From Pelagimonas phthalicica (GTDB taxonomy: Bacteria > Pseudomonadota > Alphaproteobacteria > Rhodobacterales > Rhodobacteraceae), in NCBI RefSeq assembly GCF_004364805.1, contig NZ_SOAP01000001.1, positions 62,001 through 126,000 on the forward strand: a stretch of 64,000 nt of DNA. The letters are read 5' to 3'. The notes below the pieces were generated by a model, which saw nothing but the letters and a program-made list of their open reading frames with translations, did no database searches and had not been told where the DNA came from. The translations under genes were made by a program, and so were the position numbers. Shown here one piece after another: positions 1-8,997 of this stretch; position 1 is the stretch's first letter, and each line of letters begins with the position of its first letter.

Positions 1-53
1 GCGCCTTGATGATCGACGCCAAGGTGGAAATCACCGTCATCGCCGAGGCCTGA
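1..53 (+). CDS. RidA/YjgF-family protein, C-terminal end only
   Basis: The window opens inside a reading frame (codons from position 3) that ends with DAKVEITVIAEA and a TGA at 51-53. That ending (a short beta strand of the form KVEIxVIA) is typical of RidA/YjgF enamine deaminases, which hydrolyse reactive enamine/imine intermediates released by PLP enzymes and amino-acid oxidases. It lies 4 bp before an FAD amino-acid oxidoreductase gene, a pairing that makes biochemical sense because such enzymes release imines. Only about 16 residues are visible, so the family call rests on the ending and the neighbour. Confidence 0.55.
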   Translation, partial: ALMIDAKVEITVIAEA

Positions 54-57
54 TCAC

Positions 58-1251
58 GTGAGCAGTACCATCGTTCTGGGGGCCGGCATTGTCGGCATCA
101 GCACCGCCCTTGCGCTACAGGCGCGGGGGCTGGACGTCTTGGTTATTGACCGCAAAGCGCCGGGTCAGGAAACCAGTTTTGGCAATGCGGGGGTGATCCA
201 GAACGAGGCGCGCGCGCCCTATGCTTTTCCGCGTGCGCCGCTGACTTTGCTGACCTATGCGCTGGGGCGCAGCAATGACGTTATTTTTGACCTGCCCGCC
301 CTGCCCGGCATGGCCAATGCTTTGGCACAGTATTTCTGGCAATCCGCCCCGCGGCGACACGCCGATATTTCGCGCCACTACGCCGAACTGGTTGCGCAAG
401 CAACGTCAGACCATGCAGCGCTGATCACCGCCTCCGGCGCGGAACACTTGTTGTGCAAATCCGGCTTGGGCGAGATTTTCACAAATCAAAAGGCATTCGA
501 GGCGCGTGCGCTAGAGGCAGAGCAATTTGGCAAAACCCACGAGCTCGCCATGACCACTGTCGATGGCACGCAAATTGCCGCTGAGGAGGGGCTGACCAAG
601 GCACCTGCCGGGGCTGTTCTGTGGCGCGATACATGGCATGTGCGCGATCCCGGTGCCCTGGTTACCGCCTATGCCAAACACTTCATCCGCAATGGCGGGC
701 GCGTGGAGCAGGCGGACATCACTGCGCTGAGCCCCGCCGGGAGCGCGTGGAAAGTAAACACCACATCAATCAGCTATGACGCGAAACACGTTGTAGTCGC
801 GCTAGGCCCCTGGTCGCCAAACCTGCTGGCCCCGCTGGGATATCGCATCCCCATGGTCATGAAGCGCGGCTACCACGCTCACTACAATCACGAAACCGAA
901 TTGTCGCGCCCCTACCTCTTTGCGCAAGAGGGACTTGTGCTGTCTTCCATGAATGCAGGGTTGCGTGTAACAACTGGAGCGCATCTGACAGATTTTGACC
1001 GACCACAAAAACTGCACCAACTCAAAGCAGGGCTCAAGGCCATATCCGGTTATATTTCTCTGACCGACCGAGTACCTGAGCAGCAATGGCATGGTACAAG
1101 ACCCTGTTTGCCCGGAATGCTGCCATTGGTCGGCCCAGCGCCAAAGCATCAGGGCCTTTGGTTTAACTTTGGCCACGGGCACCAAGGCTTGACCCTCGGC
1201 CCCACCACAGGAAAACGCCTTGCCGCGTTGTTTGAACTGGCGGCAGACTAA
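58..1251 (+). CDS. FAD-dependent oxidoreductase, DadA-like (D-amino acid dehydrogenase family)
   Basis: 397 residues, the usual size for the DAO/DadA family. The N-terminus carries the dinucleotide-binding fold (VLGAGIVGIS, residues 6-15) followed by the ribose-binding acidic stretch VLVIDRK. The C-terminus has PLVGPAP and GHGHQGLTLGPTTG, which close the FAD site in this family. It should oxidise an amino acid or N-methylated amine to an imine and pass electrons to a quinone or oxygen; the substrate cannot be read from sequence. The start is a GTG only 4 bp after the RidA-like gene, so the two are probably one operon. A second family possibility is a sarcosine/glycine oxidase-like enzyme. Confidence 0.85.
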   Translation: MSSTIVLGAGIVGISTALALQARGLDVLVIDRKAPGQETSFGNAGVIQNEARAPYAFPRAPLTLLTYALGRSNDVIFDLPALPGMANALAQYFWQSAPRRHADISRHYAELVAQATSDHAALITASGAEHLLCKSGLGEIFTNQKAFEARALEAEQFGKTHELAMTTVDGTQIAAEEGLTKAPAGAVLWRDTWHVRDPGALVTAYAKHFIRNGGRVEQADITALSPAGSAWKVNTTSISYDAKHVVVALGPWSPNLLAPLGYRIPMVMKRGYHAHYNHETELSRPYLFAQEGLVLSSMNAGLRVTTGAHLTDFDRPQKLHQLKAGLKAISGYISLTDRVPEQQWHGTRPCLPGMLPLVGPAPKHQGLWFNFGHGHQGLTLGPTTGKRLAALFELAAD

Positions 1252-1356
1252 AGAAGGCAGATAAGGGCTGCGTTCTTGGCAAACGCCCACTCATGAAGCG
1301 ACCGCTCAACTTGGCCAGCGACATTTCTGGTCAAGAAAACATGATGCAATTAGAAG

Positions 1357-1446
1357 TGGCGGAGGCTCAGGGATTCGAACCCTGGGAGGACTTTCACCCT
1401 CGCCGGTTTTCAAGACCGGTGCATTCGACCACTCTGCCAAACCTCC
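1357..1446 (-). tRNA. tRNA-Ser (anticodon UGA)
   Basis: On the minus strand the 90-nt sequence folds as a class II tRNA. The acceptor stem GGAGGTT/AGCCTCC pairs with one G-U, the discriminator is G and CCA is encoded (complement of 1357-1359). The anticodon stem CCGGT/ACCGG encloses loop CTTGAAA, giving anticodon TGA. The T arm reads CAGGG-TTCGAAT-CCCTG, and a long variable arm lies between anticodon and T arms, as expected for serine. It stands alone between two plus-strand genes. Confidence 0.96.
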
Positions 1447-1648
1447 GCGTTCGACCTCTTTAGACAGGCCTTTGCGATTCTAAAAGTACCAATGCGGGAA
1501 AATCTGCCGATTGATAAACTGCAGGCTTTTCATATGAGCCTCAACAGGTTAATGTGAAGCCAAATATGGGCCGAAAGAGCCCGTTTGAGGCAGTAAAAGA
1601 CCGGAAAATCCGGCTAAACAGTGCGGCAACGCCCGCGCGAACACAGGC

Positions 1649-2536
1649 ATGAGGCACGGCATGAGCGGGAAAATTTCGCCCAAGTACAACCGGATTCTGC
1701 GCGCGACTGTTGCGCTAACAAGCTTTTTGCTGCTTTCGGCCTGCGCCGACGGCCAAATGCCCGGTTTCCTGCAACCCAAGGCGGGCGGCAGCGAGGATCT
1801 GGTGGCGCGTGCCGCGACATCCGGCGCGACGACGGAACGCGATGTCGAAGCCCCGGACATATTCCAAGCCACAGAAGCCGGTCTTTGGGATGGTCGCCCG
1901 TCATTGGGTGGTGTCTGGGTGGCGCATCCAGATGTAACAGACCCGGAACGTGCCATTATTCGTAACGAAGCCAATGGGAAATTCGTGATCGGAGCGCTGT
2001 TCCGCCGCGAGCGTCAATCCCCTGGCCCGCGCTTGCAAGTCTCGTCTGACGCCGCAGCGGCTTTGGGGATCTTGGCCGGTCAGCCGACAAACTTGAACGT
2101 TGTCGCCCTGCGCCGCGAAGAAGTCTCTATTGACGCCCCCCTGCCCCAGGCTGAAAGCGCAGCAGCGGCCATGCCCGCCGCGCCGGAAATCAGCGAGGGC
2201 ACGCTTGATCCGGTCCTTGATGGTGCCAGCAAAGCGATTGAAACCGCCTCTTTGGCACCAACCGCAGCTCCGGCAGCGCCAGCAGCCAAACCTGTGTCTT
2301 CCCTGTCGAAACCATTCATTCAGATCGGTATCTTCAGCGTTGAGCAAAACGCGCGCAACACGGCCACGGCAATGCGCCAAGAAGGCATGGTTCCAACCGT
2401 GAAAGAGCAAAGCTCGAACGGTAAGAAATTCTGGCGTGTCGTCGTCGGCCCAGCTCAGGACAAACCTGAACTGCAAGCCCTGCTGAAAAAGATCAAAGGC
2501 ACCGGGTTTACCGACGCCTATGCGGTGACGCATTAA
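1649..2536 (+). CDS. SPOR-domain lipoprotein
   Basis: 295 residues. A basic N-terminus and hydrophobic stretch end in LLLSAC, a lipobox, so the mature protein should be lipidated on that cysteine. The middle (about residues 125-220) is rich in Ala and Pro and looks disordered. The C-terminal 75 residues, beginning near KPFIQIGIFSVEQNA, match the SPOR fold, which binds glycan strands stripped of stem peptides at the division septum. Next to a D,D-carboxypeptidase gene, a role in septal peptidoglycan is a reasonable inference. An alternative start is the ATG at 1661, which has a GAGG just upstream; both leave the signal intact. It could be classed as a divergent RlpA-like or DedD-like protein. 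Confidence 0.8.
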   Translation: MRHGMSGKISPKYNRILRATVALTSFLLLSACADGQMPGFLQPKAGGSEDLVARAATSGATTERDVEAPDIFQATEAGLWDGRPSLGGVWVAHPDVTDPERAIIRNEANGKFVIGALFRRERQSPGPRLQVSSDAAAALGILAGQPTNLNVVALRREEVSIDAPLPQAESAAAAMPAAPEISEGTLDPVLDGASKAIETASLAPTAAPAAPAAKPVSSLSKPFIQIGIFSVEQNARNTATAMRQEGMVPTVKEQSSNGKKFWRVVVGPAQDKPELQALLKKIKGTGFTDAYAVTH

Positions 2537-2588
2537 TCCCAAAGCGGCGCAGCTTTTCTTTGTATCGGCAAAAAAACGCAGAAGAGCA

Positions 2589-2613
2589 TGGGCGGGCGGG
2601 TGACACCCCGCCC
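2589..2613. terminator. GC-rich hairpin after the SPOR gene
   Basis: GGGCGGG and CCCGCCC pair around a short loop 55 bp after the SPOR stop codon. There is no U-run, so it may be only an mRNA 3'-stabilising hairpin. The rest of 2537-2766 shows nothing else beyond the leader of the next gene. Confidence 0.3.
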
Positions 2614-2766
2614 CATTCGCGCAATAAACAAAGTGACAAAGCGCAAGCGATTGGCTGAATCACACGCCCATGGCACCGGAGCCATCCGGATTTCAACGGG
2701 CTTTACGTTCATCCTGATTGCCCGTGCTGTCTTTGGACCCATTTGTTTGGACAGGAGCTGCCTTTC

Positions 2767-3936
2767 ATGAGCTTTTTGCCCCGTCGCCTGTTGGCCAGCG
2801 CCGCTGTTTTTGCGCTTCTTGCTGTGCCTGCCTCGGCTTTTGACACGCGCGCCAAGGCGGCATTTGTTCTTGATCAGACCACAGGCACCGTTTTGCTGGC
2901 CAAACGCGCCGACGAAGCCCTGCCCCCCGCATCGATGTCCAAATTGATGACGCTCTACCTTGCGTTTGAAGCTATTCGTGATGGCCGTCTGCGGATGGAA
3001 GAGAAACTGCCCGTTTCTAGTCACGCCATGTCTTATGGTGGCTCGACCATGTTTCTGGACACCACCGACCGCGTCAAAGTCGAAGACCTGCTGCGCGGCA
3101 TTATCGTGTTGTCGGGCAATGATGCCTGCGCGGTGATTGCCGAAACCCTGAGCCCTAACGGGACTGAGCGTGGCTTTGCGCAGTTGATGACGCAGCGGGC
3201 GCAGCAATTGGGCATGACCAGCTCCAGTTTCCGCAATGCGTCGGGCTGGCCTGCTGATGGCCATGTCATGTCGATGCGCGATCTTGTGCTTTTGGCCACG
3301 CGGCTGATCGAGGATTTCCCTGAGCATTACGGGATGTTTTCGGAAAAGACTTTTGCCTTTGACGGGCGCGCGCCAGGCAATGTCAAAAACCGCAACCCCT
3401 TGTTGGCGCTTGGGATTGGCGCGGACGGGTTGAAAACCGGCCATACACGTGAGGCAGGTTACGGGTTGGTTGGCTCGGCTAAAAATGGCGACCGCCGCGT
3501 GATCTTTGCCATCACCGGCCTGGACAGCGAACGCGCCCGAGCCGAGGAATCCGAGGCGATCGTCAACTGGGCCTTTCGCCAGTTTGCCGAACAAACCATT
3601 GTGACCAAGGACAAGGCCGTCGCCGATGCAGATATCTGGCTTGGGGCTGAGGATAAGGTCGGTTTGGTTTCAACCAAAGACATCACCTTGCTTTTGCCGG
3701 TGAACCCATTGGGCGGCGTCAAGGCCGAGGTTGTGTATACCGGCCCGATCGAAGCGCCTGTCGAGCAAGGCCAAAAACTGGCCGAACTAATCATCAGCCC
3801 CGAAGGACTGCCAGAAACCCGCGTGCCTCTGGTCGCCGAAAAGGCGGTTGCCGGGGGTGGTTTCATGGATCGGATGCTGACTGTGTCCCAGGTTCTGTTG
3901 AAACGTTTGCAGGACGGTCCAAAGGAGCAGATGTGA
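2767..3936 (+). CDS. D-alanyl-D-alanine carboxypeptidase (PBP5/6 type)
   Basis: 389 residues. A signal peptide (RRLLASAAVFALLAVPASA) exports it, and the serine-peptidase S11 signature is complete: the SxxK at Ser56-Lys59 (ASMSK), SGN at 116-118 and KTG at 223-225. It removes the terminal D-alanine from peptidoglycan stem peptides and so limits cross-linking. A PBP5 C-terminal beta domain follows, and an amphipathic tail (MDRMLTVSQVLLKRL) is the usual membrane anchor. The ATG at 2767 is chosen because AGGAG lies 10 bp upstream; an upstream TTG (2743) would only add a tail before the signal. The stop overlaps the start of tmk, making this the first gene of dac-tmk-holB. Confidence 0.95.
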   Translation: MSFLPRRLLASAAVFALLAVPASAFDTRAKAAFVLDQTTGTVLLAKRADEALPPASMSKLMTLYLAFEAIRDGRLRMEEKLPVSSHAMSYGGSTMFLDTTDRVKVEDLLRGIIVLSGNDACAVIAETLSPNGTERGFAQLMTQRAQQLGMTSSSFRNASGWPADGHVMSMRDLVLLATRLIEDFPEHYGMFSEKTFAFDGRAPGNVKNRNPLLALGIGADGLKTGHTREAGYGLVGSAKNGDRRVIFAITGLDSERARAEESEAIVNWAFRQFAEQTIVTKDKAVADADIWLGAEDKVGLVSTKDITLLLPVNPLGGVKAEVVYTGPIEAPVEQGQKLAELIISPEGLPETRVPLVAEKAVAGGGFMDRMLTVSQVLLKRLQDGPKEQM

Positions 3937-4571
3937 CGACTTCAAACGGCTCATCGGGGCTGTTCATCAGCTTTGAAGGCATTGACGGATCAGGAAAATC
4001 CACCCAAGCGCGCATGTTGGCGCAGGCGTTGGAACAAGACGGGCGCGATGTTGTGTTGACCCGCGAACCGGGTGGCAGCCCGGGGGCTGAGGAAATTCGC
4101 GCACTTGTTTTGCAGGGCGATCCTGACCGCTGGTCTGCCGAGACGGAATTGCTGCTGTTCACAGCTGCGCGCCGCGATCATCTGGAACGGACAATCCGCC
4201 CAGCTTTGGCTGCGGGCAAGGTGGTGATTTGCGACCGTTTTGCCGACAGCACCCGCATGTATCAGGGCCTGTCGCGGGGTGATCTGCGGGCCAAGGTTGA
4301 CGCTTTGCATGAGTTGATGATCGGGCAAGAACCGGATGTGACCTTGCTCTTTGATATGGACCCGGCGGCGGGTCTTGCGCGGGCCAAGTCGCGCGCGACG
4401 GTCGAAGAACGGTTTGAGGATTTCGGCGTTGGCTTGCAGGAAAAGATGCGGGCCGGGTTCCTTGCCTTGTCACAGGAATTTGCCGCCCGCTTTGAGGTGA
4501 TCAATGCCGCGCGCGGGATCGAAGACATTGCGGCTGACGTTCTCGCCCGGATCAAGGCGCGCCTGCCATGA
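3933..4571 (+). CDS. tmk: Thymidylate kinase
   Basis: 212 residues, the standard size for bacterial dTMP kinase, which phosphorylates dTMP to dTDP for DNA synthesis. The P-loop GIDGSGKST is at residues 16-24, the substrate motif TREPGGSPGAEEIR follows, and the DRFADSTRMYQG segment carries the conserved DR(Y/F) residues of the active site. The start is a GTG that overlaps the TGA of the carboxypeptidase gene, and its own stop overlaps holB, so translation of the three genes is probably coupled. Confidence 0.97.
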   Translation: MTTSNGSSGLFISFEGIDGSGKSTQARMLAQALEQDGRDVVLTREPGGSPGAEEIRALVLQGDPDRWSAETELLLFTAARRDHLERTIRPALAAGKVVICDRFADSTRMYQGLSRGDLRAKVDALHELMIGQEPDVTLLFDMDPAAGLARAKSRATVEERFEDFGVGLQEKMRAGFLALSQEFAARFEVINAARGIEDIAADVLARIKARLP

Positions 4572-5707
4572 GCGACGCGCCACTTCCCGAACCGGATCGC
4601 ATCGCAGGGGCTCCGCATCCGCGCGAAACCCTGCGCCTGATTGGACAACAGGCCGCCGAAGAGGACTTTCTGACTGCCTTCAACTCGGACCGCTTGCATC
4701 ATGGTTGGCTGCTGACCGGCCCGCGCGGGGTGGGCAAGGCAACCTTGGCCTGGCGGATTGCGCGGTTCCTGTTGGCCACGCCGCCGGCGGCGGATGACAT
4801 GTTCGGGGCCCCTCCCCCGCCAGACAACCTAGATATTTCACCGGATCACCCCGTATCGCACCGCATTTTGGCCCTGTCTGAACCGGGCCTGTTCCTTTTG
4901 CGGCGCGGCGGTGCGGGCAGTTCCGAAAGCGATCAGGCCAAAGCCTTGGCCGAGGGACGGTTCGCCGCCGAAATCCGCGTAAACGAAGTGCGCAAGCTCG
5001 GCCATTTCTTTTCGCTGTCGGCGGCGGATGGTGGGCGACGCGTGGTGATTGTCGATAGCGCGGATGAGCTGAACGTACAGGCCGCCAACGCCATTCTCAA
5101 AATGCTCGAAGAGCCGCCTGCGAACACCACGCTTATTCTGATCAGTCACCAACCCGCGCGCTTATTGCCGACGATCCGGTCGCGCTGTCGCGTGCTGCGC
5201 CTCGGGCCTTTATCGCCCGAGGACATGTCCGAAGCATTGGCGCAGGCCGATGCCCATGTCGAACCACAAGACGCTGCTGCGCTCACCGAGCTTTCACAGG
5301 GGTCGGTTGGCGAAGCCCTGCGCCTGATCAATCTCGATGGCCTGCCATTATATAATGAGATCCTGTCGGTTCTTGGCAGCCTTCCCAATTTCGACCGGCC
5401 ACGACTCTTGGCGTTGTCTGAAAGCTGCGCGGGCAAAGGCAAAGAAGCGCGACTGGATCTGTTGTTGACGCTTGTCGATCAGGCAACCGCGCGACTGGCC
5501 CGCACAGGCGTTACAGGCCAGCCCCCTCTGAACGAAGCCGCTCCGAAGGAAGCAGGCATTCTGGCGCGCCTGTCGCCGGATGCGCATACAGGGCGTCACT
5601 GGGCGACCATCGCCGGACAAGCCAGCGACCGGGCGCGCCATGCACGCGCGGTCAATGTCGATCCGGCCGCTTTGGTAACGGATCTGTTTTTGCAGTTAAA
5701 AAGCTGA
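4568..5707 (+). CDS. holB: DNA polymerase III subunit delta'
   Basis: 379 residues. The AAA+ fold opens with a P-loop (TGPRGVGKAT, residues 50-59). The sensor region LNVQAANAILKMLEEPPANT and the SRCRVLRL segment, containing the SRC motif of clamp-loader subunits, follow. As delta' it is part of the clamp loader that opens the beta clamp. The start overlaps the tmk stop by 4 bp (ATGA), the common alphaproteobacterial tmk-holB arrangement. Many relatives continue this operon into metG or tatD; here it is followed instead by an unrelated secreted/membrane gene. Confidence 0.95.
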   Translation: MSDAPLPEPDRIAGAPHPRETLRLIGQQAAEEDFLTAFNSDRLHHGWLLTGPRGVGKATLAWRIARFLLATPPAADDMFGAPPPPDNLDISPDHPVSHRILALSEPGLFLLRRGGAGSSESDQAKALAEGRFAAEIRVNEVRKLGHFFSLSAADGGRRVVIVDSADELNVQAANAILKMLEEPPANTTLILISHQPARLLPTIRSRCRVLRLGPLSPEDMSEALAQADAHVEPQDAAALTELSQGSVGEALRLINLDGLPLYNEILSVLGSLPNFDRPRLLALSESCAGKGKEARLDLLLTLVDQATARLARTGVTGQPPLNEAAPKEAGILARLSPDAHTGRHWATIAGQASDRARHARAVNVDPAALVTDLFLQLKS

Positions 5708-5785
5708 AAAGCACAGTCACGCCTTCTTTTCGCCAAAGACGTGCGCAATTGCTCAACATATTGAGTTTAAGTTGGTTTCCCGTCG

Positions 5786-7660
5786 ATGCTTCGCACCCTG
5801 TTTTTCAGCCTTCTACTTTCCATCACCTGCTTAGCCTCTTTTGCGCAGGTCGCTGGCAAGAGTAGCGAACCCGCTTATCAGGTCATCTTCCTTGCCTGGG
5901 AAAATGACTTTGACGCACTTGATCAATATCTTGACGATTTGCGCGTGAATCAGCGCCTGCATGAAAATGGCGCGTGGTTGCTGACACACGCGTACTTTCC
6001 ATTTTATGAAAATCCTCAAATCTTGACCGAAGAGTCAGTGCCTACAATTGTTAATAGTGTCGACTCCTGGCGCGCGGCCCGTCCCAATTCGGTAAGCGCC
6101 CTAAATGCAAAGGCGATTTTACTAACGAGGCATGCGAAATCCCTGCCCGAAGACTCATCAAACCGGCAGGATGCGGTTACTAAGGCTTTGGAGTTTATGG
6201 CGAACCATGCGGAGATCGGCGATCAAGATCCACATTGGCGCGCAACCCAGCTAGAGCTACTGGCCCTGCAAACAGTCCCAATCCCCAACTTTGAGGCTAG
6301 GTTTGCTGAGGAGCTATCTCAGAATCCCGGTTTTGCTCCCCTTCAACGCAGCGCCGCGTCCTATTTGGCGCGCCATGAACCGAAGAAGCTTTCTGAGTTT
6401 GTTCTGACCGCCGATGAACGCTTTACGGGCATGACCTCGCGCCTGTTCAGCCACATCTTACATGACCTCCCTCGACCCAGCGAAGCAGACTGGTCAAAAA
6501 TTCGGACGTCCTACTTGTCGGTAATGGACGAGTTCCCAAACGCTTGGAACCAGCAAGCGTTGGCGAAGGCGGCTTGTACCGTCGGTGATTTCGAATTGGC
6601 GGCTAAGCACATTGAAAAATTGCCGTGGCTGGATGTGCTTTGGGTATGGGGGACCCCAGATGTACCACAAACCTGCCGGGATGAGATCATCGCGCGCGAG
6701 ATCTGGACCTGCGAGGAATCGCGCTCTTCACAGTGCCTTGCACAACCGGAGTCGTTCAGTTGGTTCGAAAGTTTTCTTGTCATGGCGGTTGGATGTTTTG
6801 CAGCGACTTACGTTAGCGTTTCGCTTTGGTCTTGGTACAAGCTTCGAAATGCCCCCCGTATTACACAAGATGAAATCGACGCGCTAAAACAAGCGCAAGA
6901 CCAAAGCCGTTTGCCGCGTGTCAGAATAGAGAACACAGCATTGCCACCTGCCGATAATGTCCAAAGCCGTCTGGGCGGAGCACCTACTGCCGACGAAACC
7001 CATCGCCATTGGCCCGTCACCGAGGAAACGGGAATGCCAATGTTGTTTCTCGCGCAGATCAATTTTTCCGAAACCCAGCCCCTGCCTGATTTTCCGGATA
7101 GTGGCATTTTGCAGCTGTTTGCTGGCATCGAAACGGATGGGCGTTTGGTGTTTACAGAAGACCCCGGCAGTTTCGAGTTGAGATACCTGCCTAATCCCGA
7201 AGCAGACGACACCATGGCCTTACCTTTCCAGCTTGAGAATGTCCCCAAACACTCAGCGCTGAGCAAAGAGGCTCTTCTTGAAGGGCGGGCACTGCGCTTT
7301 GAGGCCGATACCGCTATTGCCTCAATCCATCACAGCTCTCTCGATCGGTTTCGTCAGGATTGGCACAATAGGTTGCCCGAAAGCGACGATATTGGTGCAC
7401 AACTTGAAGCCTTCGAAAAGGCCGAAGAGCTGGAATCAGCCGCTGCCCCTACCCATTGGGTCGGCGGGCATCCTGACTTTGTTCAAGAGGATGTGCGTTT
7501 TGATCCAGACTGGCAGGAGATGGATCGGGTACTGCTCCATCTTGGCTTTGACGATGATCTATGTCTGGGCGACGCGGGCATGCTCAACGTCATGATTACG
7601 CAAGAGGATCTGCGCAACAGGGCGTTTGACAAGGCTATTTGCACTTGGGATTGCAGTTAA
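5786..7660 (+). CDS. Large membrane-anchored protein with DUF1963-like C-terminal domain
   Basis: 624 residues, not recognised as a whole. It begins with a signal-peptide-like segment (LRTLFFSLLLSITCLASFAQ). Residues about 30-270 look helical and TPR-like and resemble DUF4034 (FDALDQYLDDLRV, then RPNSVSALNAKAILL). One hydrophobic segment near residues 328-350 (FLVMAVGCFAATYVSVSLW) should span the inner membrane, leaving an N-terminal periplasmic half and a C-terminal cytoplasmic half. The C-terminal part carries MLFLAQINFSE, LPDFPDSGILQLFAG and the ending DAGMLNVMITQEDLRNRAFD, which is how DUF1963 (YwqG-like) domains look. Codon use and base composition seem more A/T-rich than in tmk-holB, suggesting a separate acquisition. 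It ends at a strong terminator shared with mrp. Function unknown; DUF1963 proteins often sit beside polymorphic-toxin immunity genes. Confidence 0.7.
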   Translation: MLRTLFFSLLLSITCLASFAQVAGKSSEPAYQVIFLAWENDFDALDQYLDDLRVNQRLHENGAWLLTHAYFPFYENPQILTEESVPTIVNSVDSWRAARPNSVSALNAKAILLTRHAKSLPEDSSNRQDAVTKALEFMANHAEIGDQDPHWRATQLELLALQTVPIPNFEARFAEELSQNPGFAPLQRSAASYLARHEPKKLSEFVLTADERFTGMTSRLFSHILHDLPRPSEADWSKIRTSYLSVMDEFPNAWNQQALAKAACTVGDFELAAKHIEKLPWLDVLWVWGTPDVPQTCRDEIIAREIWTCEESRSSQCLAQPESFSWFESFLVMAVGCFAATYVSVSLWSWYKLRNAPRITQDEIDALKQAQDQSRLPRVRIENTALPPADNVQSRLGGAPTADETHRHWPVTEETGMPMLFLAQINFSETQPLPDFPDSGILQLFAGIETDGRLVFTEDPGSFELRYLPNPEADDTMALPFQLENVPKHSALSKEALLEGRALRFEADTAIASIHHSSLDRFRQDWHNRLPESDDIGAQLEAFEKAEELESAAAPTHWVGGHPDFVQEDVRFDPDWQEMDRVLLHLGFDDDLCLGDAGMLNVMITQEDLRNRAFDKAICTWDCS

Positions 7661-7690
7661 AAAAATGGGCGCGAAACCGCGCCCGTTTTT
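7661..7690. terminator. Bidirectional terminator
   Basis: A/T-flanked hairpin: GGGCGCG pairs with CGCGCCC over an AAAC loop, preceded by five A and followed by five T, so it works on both strands. It separates the DUF1963-like gene from the convergent mrp gene. Confidence 0.9.
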
Positions 7691-7714
7691 AACCCCAGAT
7701 CGTTCTTAGAGGAA

Positions 7715-8776
7715 TTACACAATCCCGCCTTGGATCAGACGATCCGCAAGCTGGCCATAGGCTTTGGCCATATCGCTTTCCCCCGTGGCGATGGGCGTGC
7801 CGCCATCTCCGCCCAAGCGGGTGTCGAGATCGATGGGCAATTGCGCCAGCAGCGGAACACCCAGCTTATCTGCCTCTTGCGAAACACCGTTATGGCCAAA
7901 GATATGGCTCTCGCCGCCGCAATGGGGGCAAACAAAGACCGCCATGTTTTCGATCAGGCCCAGGACCGGCGTTTTGAGCGTTGCGAATGCATCCAGCGCT
8001 TTGCGTGCATCAATCAGGGCGACATCCTGCGGGGTGCTGACCACAATGGCCCCAGCGACCTCGGATTTTTGGCAGAGCGACAGTTGCACGTCACCGGTGC
8101 CGGGCGGCAAATCGACGATCAGCACGTCCAATTCGCCCCATTCGACCTGCATCAACATCTGCTGCAGCGCCCCCATCAACATCGGACCACGCCACACCAC
8201 AGCCTTTTCCTCGGCCAGCATAGAGCCAATCGACATAACGGTGACGCCATGAGCCTTAAGCGGGATGATGGTTTTGCCATCCGGGCTGGCGGGTTTGTCG
8301 GTCAGGCCAAACATGCGCGGCTGCGATGGGCCATGAATATCCGCATCCAGCAGCCCGACCTTTTTACCAGCCCGAGCGAGGGCCACGGCGAGGTTCGAGG
8401 ACACGGTAGACTTGCCAACACCACCTTTGCCGGACCCAATCGCCAGCAGCGTTTTCACACCGGCAGGCTTCATCACCCCCTCTTGCGGTTTGGGATGCCC
8501 GCCCATTTTCAACTGTGGTGGCGGAGATTTCGCCTCGGCCGTCAAAACCGCGCTGACCGAACTGACCCCCTGAACCTGAGCAACCGCCGCCTCTGCCGCT
8601 TTGCGCAGTGGCTCCATATGGCGGGCGATTTCCGGATTCGGTGCTTCGATAACAAAGCGCACATTGCTGCCCTCTACCGTCAAAGCACGAATCATATCTC
8701 TGGAATATAGGTTTCCGCCATCAGGCAATTCGAGCCGGGCCAGGGCCTCTCGAATCGCGGATTTCATGTCACTCAT
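7715..8776 (-). CDS. Mrp/ApbC-type iron-sulfur cluster carrier ATPase
   Basis: 353 residues. An N-terminal MIP18/DUF59-like domain (residues 1-80) is followed by a linker and a deviant Walker A P-loop NTPase domain (GSGKGGVGKST near 115-124) with VGLLDADIHGPSQPRM. The CPHC pair in FVCPHCGGESHIFG is the bridging [4Fe-4S] ligand of the ApbC/Nbp35 dimer. It carries a labile cluster to apo-proteins in the cytoplasm. The ATG at 8776 is chosen because a GGAG lies 8 bp upstream; an 8-residue longer form is possible but has no better site. Confidence 0.95.
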   Translation of the reverse strand: MSDMKSAIREALARLELPDGGNLYSRDMIRALTVEGSNVRFVIEAPNPEIARHMEPLRKAAEAAVAQVQGVSSVSAVLTAEAKSPPPQLKMGGHPKPQEGVMKPAGVKTLLAIGSGKGGVGKSTVSSNLAVALARAGKKVGLLDADIHGPSQPRMFGLTDKPASPDGKTIIPLKAHGVTVMSIGSMLAEEKAVVWRGPMLMGALQQMLMQVEWGELDVLIVDLPPGTGDVQLSLCQKSEVAGAIVVSTPQDVALIDARKALDAFATLKTPVLGLIENMAVFVCPHCGGESHIFGHNGVSQEADKLGVPLLAQLPIDLDTRLGGDGGTPIATGESDMAKAYGQLADRLIQGGIV

Positions 8777-8918
8777 GCGAATTCTCCGTTTCTGATGCAC
8801 CTTTAACTGGCGTCACCCCCAACTGTGTGCAACCCAGAACATCACTTAGCTCAAAGCTAAGGCGTTTTGTGAAGGTTACCCAACGTTTCTCATGCATTTT
8901 CTGCATAGCAGCAATGCT

Positions 8919-8947
8919 TTGACAGCCATTGTGCAGTCGCAGCATTT
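8919..8947 (+). promoter_or_regulatory. Candidate promoter of the DUF1127/CcsR transcript
   Basis: TTGACA at 8919-8924, 17 bp, then GCATTT at 8942-8947. The -35 is consensus but the -10 is poor. In Rhodobacter sphaeroides the equivalent operon is driven by RpoHI/RpoHII, whose elements are degenerate, so the sigma factor cannot be assigned from sequence. A start site near 8954 would leave the ATG at 8953 outside the message and favours the ATG at 8992 or 8998. Confidence 0.35.
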
Positions 8948-8997
8948 CCCCCATGTTTAACGCAACCAAGCACTACAGCCACAAAGGCACGATGAAA

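Noticed and set aside
2533-3594. Long open frame opposite the carboxypeptidase gene
   Set aside because: Antisense to a clear DacA-type gene with full motifs; low-complexity product with no recognisable fold.
7730-8710. Long plus-strand frame opposite mrp
   Set aside because: The minus strand holds the complete Mrp ATPase with P-loop and CxxC. Long mirror frames are common in GC-rich codon-biased DNA.
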